A stretch of 64,000 bases of DNA, from assembly GCA_028551475.1 (NCBI GenBank), contig CM052359.1:5457583-5521582 (forward strand), given 5' to 3'. Both the position numbers and the translations under genes were made by a program. Position 1 is the first letter of the stretch. Every line of letters starts with the position of its first letter. Shown here one piece after another: positions 48,311-61,309 of this stretch. The notes below the pieces were generated by a model, which worked only from the letters and a program-made list of their open reading frames with translations, did not search any database and was not told the DNA's origin. Origin of the DNA: Casuarina equisetifolia. Taxonomy: Eukaryota > Streptophyta > Magnoliopsida > Fagales > Casuarinaceae.

Positions 48311-49484
48311 AAGAGAGTTTTGGTAATGGCTTCGAAAGTTTTTATAGGGTGTGCATCACCATTTTTGTTCAGACAAGGATGTCACGGAGAAAGCATGAAT
48401 GATGCAAGAGATTATCTTTCTTTTAATGTTCAACTTCTATGCCTAGAAAGTAATGCAACTGACCAAGATCTTTCAAGGAAAAATGATGATGTCGTCAACT
48501 AAGAACTTCATTGATGAGAACAGCTATGCACTTTGCCATTGGCTAGCGTTGCTCGCTCCATCATCTTCTGTCATGGGATAAGCATCTCTTCAAAATACAT
48601 AAACAAATAAACAACATGTCTCTGGTTGCTACATACATCATTTCGTCTGTCTGTCCCTGTCTGTCTGTCCCTCTCTCTCTACACATGCTCCGTCGTGCCA
48701 TTGTTGACAGTGGCAGACTTCTTCCCCTCCCTTTACGGACAAAAATAATTAAATCTCAAACATCCTGTGGATGTAGTTTATCCAAGTACATCATCACGAA
48801 CAATAGACCCAGCACATTAGATTGTAAAACGCACAGATTCATGCAACAGCGATCTATTCAGAACCATAAATTTCTTGGATGAAATCTGACCCATCGGACA
48901 CTGCGAGAATATTAGGCATCCATCAACTTTTTTAGTCTGTCGACATACCACACTAGACAAGAACCAATTAATGGGCCTCGGGCCCTGTGCAACAAAACAA
49001 TTTTGCGTTGTCGATCATCAATGTAACAGCACATGCATGGATTTTCATGTAGGTTTGTCAAGTGATAAATCCGCATTGTCTCCCTCCAAAATGATAGAAT
49101 GCGAAGTAGCCTGTTTAACTCGAATGGTAACGATGTTAGGAGAATAACCTGATGCAAACACATTGTCATAAGGCAATAAACTGATGCCAAGTAGCCTGTT
49201 TAACTCTGATGTATTCGCATCAGGTTATTCACTTAGATGTCATAAGGTGTTGTAAAATTGATGTTTCAAAATATTTAATTGGTAAAACTGACCGCTGGAA
49301 AAGATTTGATAACTCCTTTTATGTAACTACTATGTCTGTTAAGTTGATTTTGAAAGACGTAGCCTGGGCATTATGGCCCCAGTACACTGACATGTATTGA
49401 ACCATTTTAGAAATGACTATTTTTTGCAGCGTGATGAATATTTAGTTTGGTAAATCACATGTATACATCCATCTAAGCACTTAG
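48311..49484. other. intergenic with a small inverted repeat
   Basis: No supported gene. gaataacctgatgc (49141-49154) is repeated inverted as gcatcaggttattc (49217-49230). A direct repeat tagcctgtttaactc occurs near 49108 and 49191. This may be part of a small element, but no boundaries could be set. Confidence 0.4.
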
Positions 49485-50213
49485 GCACATTTGCAAGTTG
49501 GACCAGTTAGAGGAGAAAAGAAAAAAGAAGTTGGTACTTCAGCCTGATGGCAGTGAGTTCCCACTTCCCACCCCAACCCCAAAACCACCCCCCCTCCCTC
49601 CCTCTCCCTCTTCTGTCCCTTCCATGAGGAAGTATTATCCAAAACTCAATATGTTAATAAATTGGGACCAAAAAAATCCTTACCAGATTGGGTTTACTGG
49701 TTGCTTCTCATTCCTGTTCTGGTATATAAAAAGACATCTATTTCCAAAGACCAATAAGAATATTGTGATGATATGCACAAAATATAATTGAGAATATATT
49801 TTAATTCTGGCACTTTGGCATAGAATATACTTGAAAAGATTTTAAACAAGTGAAGATAGCACATTCAGAAGCCTTGGCGGCCATTCGGACAAATCTTTCA
49901 GGGATCTCTGGCGTATTAAAAAAAGTAGCTGCATGTGGCTAGTGAATCGGCTTTCTTCTCATTTACGAAAATAGAGGCATGTATGAATTGTTTCTAACTG
50001 GGAACTTAATTTCAAACAGTGAGAGTGGAAACCCCGCGTACAACCCTTAAGAAGGCCATGCAAAGTAGACTAGACTCTGCATCTACTCCATCTCTTGGCA
50101 AGACAAGGACGTCACATTCTTATCGTTTTCTTAGTGAAAATGAAAACATATTCTTCAGCAGCTTGCCTACTAGCACTGTCGCCAGTAAACGAGGGAGAAT
50201 TTTCACTGAATGA
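49485..50213 (+). CDS. possible 3' exons of an unidentified basic protein
   Basis: Two pieces splice cleanly. An exon from about 49485 to 49552 (HICKLDQLEEKRKKK and beyond) ends at GGCA/GTGAGT. A last exon from 50020, after TTTCAAACAG, starts RVETPRTTLKKAMQSRLDSA and ends SKRGRIFTE at a TGA at 50211-50213. Phases match: one base from the first exon and two from the second make ATG. The composition is basic and Ser/Thr-rich and looks like protein rather than random AT-rich sequence. I do not recognise the family and found no upstream exons; a copia relic lies just upstream, so this may be a truncated remnant. Confidence 0.35.
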
Positions 50214-52592
50214 ATCTGCTCGCCTACAGTACCTTTGAAGGAAAAAAAATAAAAAAATAAAAAAATTGCTAATTATGAGAAGAGAAACTGGCAAAACAGG
50301 GAAAGAGGGCGACCGATCACATCAGAGTGAGCTAAGAGAATCACGGATGCACAATCTTACAAAACTGCCACCATCTGAAGTGTATCCTTCTGTAAGTTCA
50401 CGGACGCTACAGGACATCCAGACCCATGCCTCCCCTCTCTCCTCCACCTCGAATACACCTTCAGATCGCTTCCTCTAACCCCACCATGGCACATGCTTGC
50501 ATAGCTGTGTTCATTCCCCAAGTACAATAACATCACCGCTCTGTATATGTGCATCTAGGGTTTGGTTTTTATTCGTTTCTCTCTCTCCATTTCCGGAAAC
50601 CTATTCTTGATTGGTACTATTTTTAACTTCTGAATATTTTAACTCTCCTAGTGGTTAGTGCAAATTCATTCTATCAACCAGAAGCATCAAAAGGACTTTG
50701 ATTTTCTCAGTTAATTGTGCGTCATGTGCAACCTTCTCAGTTTAGATCAATAATGAAATTTTAGATTCACAGTTCAGTAGCTTTTTGCATACACATTTTT
50801 GCTTCACTTTGAAAGAGGATGAAGCCAAAAGAGCTATGAAGTATGCGATTGACCCGTACGTTCCGCAATTAAGAAGCCTGCAGGCTCCAGGCTGTTCACC
50901 AGAATGCCATTAAGGTTGATGGTTTTTCCCAAAGTTCTGAATCACATGGTTTCAAACAGAAGAAGAAGAAGAAGAAGAAAAGCGCTTCTGTATCAGAAGT
51001 CCGGGAAGAGAGAAGAAAGAAATAAACCTCTGCATCATTGCATCTATTATTACCTATAGATGACTCCATGAAGATCAAAGGGGAAAATAAAGATCACCAT
51101 CGAACGATCTGACAGTACATGGTCCATTTCTCCGACCAACTCAAATAAGCAACCAATTTATTAGCTTTCAAAGTTCAAAGACGTAATGGATTGACATGGT
51201 CTTTCCCAGCGATGTATTCTGATCAAGTGCTGTAGACGACAAGAGTGCAGACCTAAATTATTGGGATCGAAACGTGAATGCAAGTTCTACGATGGAAACT
51301 TTCAGGCAAGGGCAGCAGTGGAATAAGGAATCAAATACATTGAAGGTGAATATGGAAAGCAAATACCTTAACTAGATTTTCGGAAAATAAAAAGAAAGGC
51401 AGAAATTTACTGGGGATCAAATTTTATGTCTTAATTATGTTGATTTAAATAAGATCATAGTCCAATAAGTTGTTGCTGAGAATAATGAATAAAAGTTGTG
51501 GCCAAAAAAAAAAGAAAGAAGGGAAAACATATCCCACAAGAATTCACTAACTAATTATATTACTTATATGTGGAGGTATTTTTCTCTTTTACAAGATGAT
51601 TTTAAAGAAAGAACTAAGCCTTATAATATAATGTCAAAACTTAAATTCTAAGTGGAATACCCTTTGGCTGGTGAATTGTATCACTATGTGACATATTTTC
51701 CTATGTTCAGGGTAAAGGAGTGTGTTGAAATCCAAAACATGTCTTATTTTGCTCCTATACTGACATTAAAGGAGAATAATGAGCCTTCTAATATTAAAAT
51801 ATAGCATAAATAAATATGGTGCAGAAGTCCTGAATATACTATAATCGCTCTGTAAACTCGGTGTAAGACGATCGAAAAGCTTCTACAAGATGTGCATTCA
51901 TTAGTCCAAAACTGAACGGTAGTCAAGCAAGTCGACTAAATGGTTGCCTACTGATCTATCTTAGACAGTGATCTTCAAGCATATCAGATGGTCATTAGTG
52001 TGTTTGGACAGGAAGTGGTCCTTTTCTCTTTTCTCTTTTTCTTTTTTTAAATAAAGTTGACATAACGGAGGAGTACACGAGTGAAGACTCGAGGGCCTAC
52101 AAGTAGGGTAGGCTCACGGTTAGGGTAGATGTCAAGTTGATTGGGTTAAAGCTTGGATCAAATATAACTTTGGCTAACAAGGTCCAGATCAGTTGAAGAT
52201 ATAGGTGGAATCGTAGGTCAAGATTGGGTCAAGTAACAAAGAACCGATAATCAAACAAGCAACAATAAATGTTTATCATTGAGTTAAGTAATTGTCGATA
52301 TTTTTTATTTTATTCTTTTCCTGGCCAATGGATTACCTAGATCTACTCTCTTACTGTAGGAATCATCCGTCCAATTGGATCAAGTAGTTAGTAATGCTAA
52401 TGGCTACAAAGACGATAATAATGGAGGAAAAGGATGAAATATAGCACAAAGGCGTAAGTTCATGTGGATTAAAGTGTTGGTGTGCCAGTTGCCAACTTGC
52501 AAGGTCTTGCAGCTGCCTTGTGAGCCTAGCTAGGCCCATGTTCACGTGATCTGGTTCTTAAGGCACTTGTTTTCTTCACCCCCGGCATTTCC
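50214..52592. other. intergenic, upstream region of the HyPRP gene
   Basis: No supported gene. Near 50910-51023 a Lys-rich frame (from a gaa/gag run) ends in a stop after an AG-like acceptor and could be another exon relic, but no partner exon was found. Confidence 0.35.
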
Positions 52593-52600
52593 TATTAATA
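52593..52600 (+). promoter_or_regulatory. TATA-like box of the HyPRP gene
   Basis: TATTAATA lies 92 bp upstream of the ATG at 52685. A start of transcription about 30 bp downstream would fall near 52630, which favours 52685 over the in-frame ATG at 52631. Confidence 0.5.
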
Positions 52601-52684
52601 CCCTCTTTTCTTTACAAAGACTTCATCCCTTTGTATCAGTTCTCTACCTCTCTCTCTTTCTCCAAAAGAGAGACACCTAAGAAA

Positions 52685-53452
52685 ATGGAACTCTCAAAGG
52701 TTTATGCTGTCTTCCTCATTTTCATGCTCTTCATCTCCTCAGCCACCCCCATTCTTGGCTGTGGATACTGTGGCGACCCGCCATCCAGGCACAAATCACA
52801 CAAGGGAAGGCATTCAAAGGGAAAGTCACCAAAAGGCCCTATCACTCACCCACCCATTGTCAAGCCCCCAGTCACCGTGCCGCCGGTGACTGTACCTCCT
52901 ATTAAACCACCAGTGACCCTGCCACCAATAGTAAAACCACCTGTTACTCTCCCTCCCATTGTCAAGCCGCCGGTGACTCTCCCTCCCATTGTAAAGCCAC
53001 CGGTGACTCTCCCCCCAATAGTAAAACCACCGGTGACTCTCCCCCCCATAGTTAAACCACCGGTGACTCTCCCTCCCATTGTGAAACCACCTGTGACTCT
53101 CCCTCCGATTTCAATCCCTCCAGTTGTCAAACCACCCACAACCACGCCAACGCCAAGTGGAACGCCATGCCCACCACCCCCACCGGCCAAGGATACATGC
53201 CCCATTGATACGTTGAAACTCGGTGCTTGTGTGGACCTTCTTGGTGGGTTAGTGCACGTTGGCCTTGGGGATCCTGTGGTTAATCAGTGCTGCCCAGTGT
53301 TGCAAGGACTTGTGGAACTCGAAGCTGCAGTTTGCTTGTGCACCACTCTCAAGCTCAAGCTTCTCAACCTAAACATTTATGTTCCCCTAGCTCTTCAGCT
53401 CCTCGTAACCTGTGGAAAGACGCCTCCTCCTGGTTACACTTGTTCTTTGTAA
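52685..53452 (+). CDS. hybrid proline-rich protein (HyPRP) with eight-cysteine domain
   Basis: This intronless gene encodes 255 residues. Residues 1 to about 26 form a signal peptide (MELSKVYAVFLIFMLF, then SSATPILG). A short basic HK/GK-rich segment follows, then a Pro-rich region of PPVTLPPIVK decapeptides (about residues 60-155). A C-terminal eight-cysteine motif of the lipid-transfer/2S-albumin type completes it, with Cys at about 172, 182, 202, 203, 217, 219, 243 and 253 (C-C-CC-CxC-C-C). Such proteins go to the cell wall or membrane interface. The ATG at 52631 is in frame and would add 18 polar residues ahead of the signal peptide, so I prefer 52685. The TATA position agrees. The gene is intact; its role is not identifiable beyond the family. 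Confidence 0.93.
   Translation: MELSKVYAVFLIFMLFISSATPILGCGYCGDPPSRHKSHKGRHSKGKSPKGPITHPPIVKPPVTVPPVTVPPIKPPVTLPPIVKPPVTLPPIVKPPVTLPPIVKPPVTLPPIVKPPVTLPPIVKPPVTLPPIVKPPVTLPPISIPPVVKPPTTTPTPSGTPCPPPPPAKDTCPIDTLKLGACVDLLGGLVHVGLGDPVVNQCCPVLQGLVELEAAVCLCTTLKLKLLNLNIYVPLALQLLVTCGKTPPPGYTCSL
52907..53130 (+). repeat. 30-bp coding minisatellite of the HyPRP
   Basis: About seven head-to-tail 30-bp units encode PPVTLPPIVK. Differences are mostly at third codon positions (cca/ccg/cct, gtt/gtg/gta), which suggests selection on the peptide. The mirror frame on the other strand is Gly-rich and is not a gene. Confidence 0.9.
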
Positions 53453-54334
53453 AAGTGAGTTAAGTGCTGCACCTAATCTAGAACAGGGTGCATTTTTCCT
53501 TCTCTGAAGCTTTTCTTGCCATAAGAAAATAAGAAGTCCGTTTTAGTTCATATAGTGCATTCATTTCAGAAGAAAAATATATATGTTGCATTTGTAATTA
53601 GAGAGGTTACCTTATTTATAATGCCATTGAATTATTCTATCTTTCAATGTATTGATAAATGCTTCAATATTATTTCCTTGAATATATGTCGGGAAATTTT
53701 GTCTCACGGAAATTTCGTGGCGAACTGGATTGCAGGTTGCCAGGGTGATCGCTGGAAGGAATGACGGTATCGACATGAAAGGATGTCGATCCCCATCTTC
53801 TCTGCTTAACAGGAAATCTTATCTATTTCTTGATTAATATTGTATGTTTGGCGACGTTTTCCACCATTTGTTTTCAAATTAAGGGATTGCTGCATGTATG
53901 TGTTGTCTTAGGCAAGCAAAGATGCTTTGTCGAGTCTACTTTCAGATCTTTATTGGAATCTAAACCTTGTTCCTATTTTGCGTGTTCATTATTCTATAAC
54001 AAGAATCCACACTTACTACAAAAAATAAAGAAAGGGCTACCAACCCTAGGATTTAAAATTTGATATCAGCTAGATGTAGAGATTCATGGCATGAGAACTC
54101 GTGGGACTCTGACCATATCTTTTGAGAGTTATTCTAAAACCAAGTAAGGATCATAATTGAACAAACTATAGCATATCTTAAAATGGTGGGCGGTCTTGTG
54201 CATTTACTAGTTTGTGGTACTTGAACAAGGGGACTATCTTGTACATTTGCGAAGTACATATGTGCTGCATAGTTAAGAGGGAGTTGAGGCCAACTTACCG
54301 AGGATAATTTCTCACTTTGCACACCAAATAATTG

Positions 54335-54365
<31 letters not shown>

Positions 54366-54642
54366 TATGTTTTAATTTCCAATGAGCGTTGAGAAATTTC
54401 ATCATTTTCAAGTGCTATGTTCATAAAAGTGAGTAATGGGCCCAAAAAGAGTTCTCTGCTTAATTCACATATTTAAGGACACACCTTTCCATAAGCCTGT
54501 TGTTTTCCTTTTTCCCGAATCATGTAACCTTTTTCTACTCACATGGTTAATATAAAGTTTTTGAATGCTCGGTTCTATGGCATAAGCACGCAATTTATGG
54601 AAGTCCAACAAACATGTTGCATGTGTCAGGGGATTTTCTATA
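53453..54642. other. 3' UTR of HyPRP and intergenic DNA
   Basis: About 200-250 bp is probably 3' untranslated. The remainder holds a (GA)n run (54335-54362) and short frames without motifs. Confidence 0.5.
54335..54362. repeat. (GA)n microsatellite
   Basis: Fourteen GA units, uninterrupted. Confidence 0.95.
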
Positions 54643-55074
54643 CTACGAAGGCTCGTTTCTATGTAGACTTGTATGTAGCTGTAGTCCCAGTTGAATCGCA
54701 ATGGAAAATGTTGAGCATCCAATGATCGAATGCTTTTGAAAGTATTCCGAACTGTACTTCATAGACATGCCAGGTGCCTTTTGACCAATTGGTGGACCAG
54801 GAATCAAGGGGGATGAATTTGCAATCTCATCGAAAAAGCATAATGAGACCCACCTATAAAACGAAATAAAGAAAAGAAAAGTGAACAATGGGACCGACGC
54901 ACTACATATTTTCTCTACTGACGTCGCCCTATGATAATCATATGGGACATGCTTGAATATCTTAATCCACCACTTAATAAGTTTCAAGTACTGAGGAAGT
55001 TTTTCCACTGTTGAAGGTAATTGTGGAGATTGGGTTTTGATAACCTTATCTAGTGCCTCACTTTTTCTCACCAT
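54643..55074 (-). CDS. unidentified 143-codon frame
   Basis: This open frame on the minus strand starts MVRKSEALDKVIK and includes YLKLIKWWIKIF and LIPGPPIGQKAPG. Its length is above what is common for chance frames in this AT-rich window, and the ATG follows a pyrimidine-rich leader. No family is recognised. The copia element at 55296 sits 220 bp upstream of the start and may have separated it from its promoter. It could equally be chance. Confidence 0.25.
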   Translation of the reverse strand: MVRKSEALDKVIKTQSPQLPSTVEKLPQYLKLIKWWIKIFKHVPYDYHRATSVEKICSASVPLFTFLFFISFYRWVSLCFFDEIANSSPLIPGPPIGQKAPGMSMKYSSEYFQKHSIIGCSTFSIAIQLGLQLHTSLHRNEPS

Positions 55075-55295
55075 AAAGAAAAAGGAAGATGGAGTGAGAA
55101 GATAAAGAAAACAAATGCATGAGAACTGTCTAAGACCAGATCTGAAGTAAGGCCCACCACGATCTTCGGTACCATGTTTTTTGGTCTGTTCTCAATTGAA
55201 TCATGTGGTATCCTCGATAGGTTGTTGTAGTTTGATACCACAAGAGATCCCTTTGTATATTTGGTTTACTCGAGGAAAATTACTTTAGAATATGT

Positions 55296-55945
55296 TGTAG
55301 GAATCTTATTCGTCTCAAACGAGATTTAAAACAGGATCTAACATCAATTATAAGTTGAAAATGAGTTAAAATGAAATGAATAAAACAAGAAAAACGTACC
55401 TGATGGCGACTGCATCTGTATAGGATGATCTTAGCTAAGATCTTACCCTCTATGACTTAATCGTGCTAGCCGATGAGAAGCTGGAGCTCAGAAATGGAAT
55501 CAGATCAACAAAATATGGTCGGGAAAGTGTTCAGATAACAAAACCGAGAATAGAATTTCTCTTTTAAAACGGATAATGTGAACAGTGTCCGTGAATAGTG
55601 CATGCACAGTACGTGAACAGTACATGCACAGTGATTACTATGAAATGACCATTATACCCCTACCATCAACATTGATTCCGTATACTGAGCCCAATGCACA
55701 TAGTTTAAGCTAGAGGGGGGACTTAGCCGATATTACAAAACACGTGCTTACTAAATAGTCCTGACACATCACAGTTCTATAAAGTGCACTAAGGCCCACA
55801 CTGGCTAGCACCATACTCGCAATTAAGGTCAAAATCTGTCTAATTAACTGAACCAATATTAATTACATTAATACACCTTCATAAGAGAATTATTTATGCT
55901 CATTGATAAAGCCCACATTACATGAGCTTACAAAATAAGCTAACA
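55296..55945 (-). repeat. 3' LTR of the copia element
   Basis: 650 bp, TG...CA, adjacent to the polypurine tract at 55946-55958. It contains several ACAGT motifs in the cluster gtgaacagtgtccgtgaata. Confidence 0.95.
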
Positions 55946-56543
55946 ATCTCCCACTTGGGCATATCAATGTGCAAAAACAAATATAATACTAATATAAGTT
56001 ATATATATGAAAATAATTTTGAAAATATTTTATATTGGTCCAACAACAGTTCCTCATTGCAAATCCGGTTCCATAAAGCTTCAAAAACCCTCAGATCATA
56101 GCATTAACTATGCCAATTAAAAGACACAGCATTATCCATAGTCATAAGGGCTATCCACTCTACTGACATGGATTAAGTATGGTAGTGTGGCAAACAAATA
56201 ACACTAGGTAAATAACCTTACGTGTTATCTTTATTGTCAGTCCCAGTTCTCCCTAAAATCGACATACACAGTCATTGACATACAGTCATCGAAGAACTAT
56301 ATAAAGGTTCTAATGAACCAATATGTCTTGTTTGTAATACTCGAGTATAAATTTAAGTGCTACAAGACATCAAAATATGGCTTATCAATAAATGCCCCAG
56401 CCAAATGCTTAAGGTTGCACATCCCTTAAGTCTTTAATACCTATCTTACAGAAATACATGTTCTATGAAAACAATATATAACAGGCAATATAAGTAAAAC
56501 AAAGTTTACTACATAACAAAATATCATAGAACAATAACTCCCA

Positions 56544-59500
56544 CTAAACAAAAGCATCCAAAGACGCTACTAGTCCCATGTTTACAACATGTCTAGAAAA
56601 CACTACAGGAGCAAGTCCTTTAGTGAGTAGGTCAGCTAACATAGCATCTGTGCTAATTAGCTCTACAATAATGTCACCTTTCTTAACTAGCTCCTTAATA
56701 GTCAAATACTTGATCTCAATGTGCTTGGGCCCTTTAATACTTTTGTTGTTATTTATAAACAACACTGCTGGACTATTGTCACAGTACAACGGAATTGACC
56801 GATCAATAAAATCAAGTGAGATCATCTATCTTATAAGGTTCTTCATCCAAACAGCTTGTATGAAAGCTCCATAACAAGCTATAAACTCAGCGTGCATAGT
56901 GGAAGACGTGACCATAGTTTGTTTAGAACTTTTCCATGAAACTGCACCACCAGCCATCATGAAAACATAACTAGACGTAGACTTCAAATCATCAGAACAG
57001 CCTGCATAATCTGAATCTGAATAACTCACTAATTGTAAGTTGTCTACATGTCTGTACATGAGCATATAATCTCTTGTCCTTTTCAAGTACCTCATAACCT
57101 TCTTGGCAGCAACCCAATGATCATGACCTGGGTTAGACTGAAATCTACCAAGAAGTCCAGTAGCAAAGGCAATATCAGGTCTTGTACAAACCTGTGCATA
57201 CATAAAACTGCCAACTGCTGAAGCATATGGTATATTTTTCATCAATTCTTTCTCAGTATCATTTATAGGACATTGCATCAAGTGTAGCTTTTCACCCTTA
57301 AGAACAGGAACATTGTCAGGTTTGCAATCTTGCATATTAAATCTAGCTAACACACGATCAATGTATGTCCTCTGAGAAAGACCCAAAATACGGCGTGAAC
57401 GATCTCTAAAGATCTCAATGCCTAGGACAAAAGATGCTTCACCAAGGTCCTTCATATCAAACTCTAAAGACAAAAGTCTTTTAGTTTCTTGAAGTAACGT
57501 CATATCTTTGCATGCAAGCAATATATCATCTACATAAAGGATCAAGAAAATCGGCGTACTCCCACTGACCTTAGTGTATATGCAATGATCAACAAGGTTT
57601 TCAACAAAACCACAAGATGTAATATAAGTATCAAACTTCAAATACCACTGTTTAGAAGCTTGTTTAAGACCATAAATCGACTTCTTAAGTCTACAAACAA
57701 GTTCATCAGAATTACCTTCTGCAAAACCCTCTGGTTGAAGCATATAGACCTCTTCATCAAGATCCCCATTTAGAAAAGCTGTCTTAACATCCATCTGTAG
57801 CAACTCCATATTAAAATGTGCTACTAAAGTCATTATTACCCTAAAAGAATCCTTAGATGAAACTGGTGAGAATGTCTCATTATAGTCAATTCCATCCCTT
57901 TGAGTGAATCCCTTGGTGACTAATCTGGCCTTAAACCTTTCTATCTTTCCTTTGGAATCTTTCTTAGTCTTAAACACCCACTTACAACCAATGGGCTTGC
58001 ATTTCTTAGGTAACTCTACTAGATCCCAAACATGATTTTGCTTCATAGACAGCATTTCATCTCTCATGGCATCTTTTCAAAAAACAGATTGAGGGCTAGA
58101 AACAGCTTGAGTATAAGTCACTGGATCCTCAACAATACTGATGTCATAGTCATGCTCTCCAAGATAAACCAAATAATCAGGATGAATAGCAGGTCTTTTC
58201 TCCCTGTTAGATCTCCTAAGAGGAGGAATCTCTGTATCCTGATTCTGAACAAGTGGAACCTCTACAGATGCTGTACCAACAGCAGGTTCCTGCACAACTG
58301 CATCTAACTGAATGGATAGAGGATACCGTATACTCATATCAACATCATTACTATTCTCTATTACTAGAGAACTAGTACCACTTTCTGCAACATCAAGTTC
58401 CAAAAACTTAGCTGTTAAGGAATCAACAATTCTAGCACCTCCAATAGGGTTATAAAAACGATACCCTTTAGAATACTCTGGATAAGACACAAAATAACAT
58501 TTGACTGTTCTAGAATCCAACTTGCCTAAGGTTGGATTATATAATCAGACCTCTGCAGGGCATCCCTAAACCTTTAGATGATTCAGGCTAAGTTTGCGTC
58601 TCGTAAATAATTCAAAAGGAGTTAATTGCACAGCCTTAGTGGGAACACGATTGAGAATATACATAGCAGTCTTCAAAGCTTCTCCCCATAGAAATAGCGG
58701 TAGATTAATTCTACTCATCATACATCTAACCATCTCCATAAGGGTACGGTTTCGCCTTTCAGCTATACCGTTCTGTTCGGGGCTTCCAGGCATAGTAAAC
58801 TGTCCAACTATCCCAGAATTCTGTAAATATTGAGCAAATGGACCCATAATCTGGCCTACTTCACCATGTCTGCCATAATATTCACCACCCCGATCAGATC
58901 TAACAATCTTTATACTTTTCCCTAACTGCTTTTCAACCTCAGTTTTGAACACTTTGAATTTCTCAAGTGATTCAGATTTTTCCTTAATCAAGTAAACATA
59001 TCCATAATGAGAGTAATCATCAATAAATGTAATGAAATATGCATTACAACACAAAGTTACTCGATAGGGACCACTGATATCAGTGTGAATCACTTCTAAC
59101 AATTCAGAATTATGAGCTGCCTTTTTCTTCTTTATCTTGGTTAGCTTACCTCTACAACAGTCTACACAAACCTCCAGATCATTATTAAGAGCAGGTAAAA
59201 TATTAGATTTAATCAACTTGTCCACTCTATCTCTAGAGATATGGCCAAGTCTCTTGTGCCACAAGGTGTAAGACAAGTCCTTAGTCATAGGTCTTTTGGA
59301 AACATTTTTATCAAAAATAGAAGTAACATAAATTTCATGTGGAGATAAAACCAATCTGTACAAGCCATTCGACATAACACAATTGCCAATCAAACTAGCA
59401 TTATAAAATATTGAAACAACTGTGTTCTTAAATTCAAATACATACCCAGAACTGTCAAGTACAGAAAGTGAAACCAAATTCCGTCTAAACGACGGTACAT

Positions 59501-60633
59501 AAAAAGTTCTACTCAAAGTCATCCTAAAACCACTATCCAAAAGAAGGATGACATCTCCAACAAGCTCTACTTCCACTTTCTGGTTGTTTCCAACATAGAG
59601 GTATTTTTCATCAAGGTTTGGCTTCCTTCTGTTTACAAACCCCTGAATAGTAAAAGTAACATGATTAGTTGCTCCACAATCTAGCCACCAAGAGCTAGAT
59701 GATACCTCAGATAAATTAGATTCACAAACATTAATCAAAGAATTTATACCTTTACCCTGATGCTTAGCCAACCATTTCTTAAACTTGCGGCAGTCTTTCC
59801 TCATATGTCCCATTTTCTTGCAGAATAAACATTGAATATTCTTCATATTTACTGCCAACCTGTTATTATTATTAGAATTAGAAGTTACTGGGACCTTGTT
59901 GTTAGGTTGAGTAACTTTCTTCTCCCTCTGAGGCTGATTAACTTTTTGCTCCCACTGAGGCTGATTTAAAGGTCTCTTTCCTTTATAAGAGCTGGAAGCT
60001 TGAGAAAACAAAGCTGAATGAGACTTTTCATTCTTTAACTTATTATCTTCAGCTATCAGTTTCTCTATCAAATCATCAACAGTCCAGTCCTGCAAACTGT
60101 TGTTATAGGATGTCTTGATAATGGTATAATCAGCAGGAAAGCTAATTAAAGCTTGATGTACAATACTCTGCTCAGAAAATACCATTCCTAAAGCCTTAAG
60201 CTTCATTTGATACTGCACCATCCTCATAATGTAATCTCTAATGTTCTCAATTCCATCATACCTCATACTGAAAAGAACTTGCATCAAGGAACTTATCTCA
60301 GCATGAGAAGGCACTCTGTTATGTTGTGAAACAGCCTCAAAAAAATTCTTTAGCTGTGCATTCCTCAGGATAGTCACATTTAAGGTGTTCCTGGATAGTC
60401 CTCTTCATAGTTAGAAGGCAAAACTTATTACATCTTTCCCATTTAGCATAGTGGAGCTTCTGCTCCTCAGTGCTCTCTGGAGTCAAATCCGCAGGCTTAT
60501 CCTTTTTTAGAGCAATTTCAATCTCTGCTGCTTCCACAGCAAATAAGATGTCTTCCTTCCACTTCTTGTAATTAGCACCAGTAAGAACATCAACAGTGAC
60601 TTGAGCATTGTTTATAGAGAAGGTGACTAACAA
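56544..60633 (-). pseudogene. gag-pol of the copia element, disrupted
   Basis: Gag starts at the ATG at 60633. Domains in order are gag; a zinc knuckle [14 protein letters not shown]; protease [10 protein letters not shown]; integrase zinc site (HKRLGH, CVDCC) with catalytic regions HTDISG, FIDDYSH and [12 protein letters not shown] with LQMDVKTAFLNGDLDEEVYM and YVDD near 57524-57538; and RNase H with SDSDYAG, HAEF and YCDNSPAVLF. Five lesions break it: a one-base frameshift in a T7 run at 60339-60345, and stops at 58566-58568, 58545-58547, 58077-58079 and 56826-56828. The protease motif is D-C-G rather than the usual D-S/T-G. The segments between lesions are long and well conserved. Confidence 0.92.
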
Positions 60634-61309
60634 AAACGATGCAAAAGAAAATTAGCATCTAGTGAGTAAACCAAATGAGAGCTTATATCATCATTCAAAC
60701 ACCTTTAGGCTGAATGAATGACATAAAATTGTAACACTTTCAACATAGTAGTAGTCATGAGCCAATACCACATCTTCATAATCCACCACCTTTGGGTGTA
60801 TAGACTATTTAGATCAGCAAAACTCACATATACAAACTATGTTTTTCTTCAAATTCCAATACATAGTCACCTCCGTTGGGAGTATAACCATACACTAGAA
60901 CCGAAGAAATCCTACTTCAGCACAAAATAGAAATCTCATAACTCAATCAAGTTGTGCCACTTTGGTAGTCACAACCTAACTAAATCATGAGACCCACCTG
61001 TACCGCGGATTTAAATTCAAAATATTACTCACTTCAAAATATGTAATTCAAATCTCAAATCGATGAGGGGCAATCATCATTGAATTACGTAAAATGTCAA
61101 CAACCAAGTGTTGCATAAATAACATACTATTTATTCAAAATATTTGCTACCATCAAATAGTATGCAACTCTATATGGTATAATTTATGCGAAATTATAAT
61201 GCATATAACAAAATTACCATACCAAATGTGTGAAACAAAAATGCACATCACACATATAAATTTATTGTATATAAAAAAAAAATCAAATAAAATTTGACTT
61301 GGTCAACGG

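Noticed and set aside
52846..53205. 119-codon Gly-rich frame (-)
   Set aside because: Exact antisense shadow of the HyPRP Pro-rich repeat.
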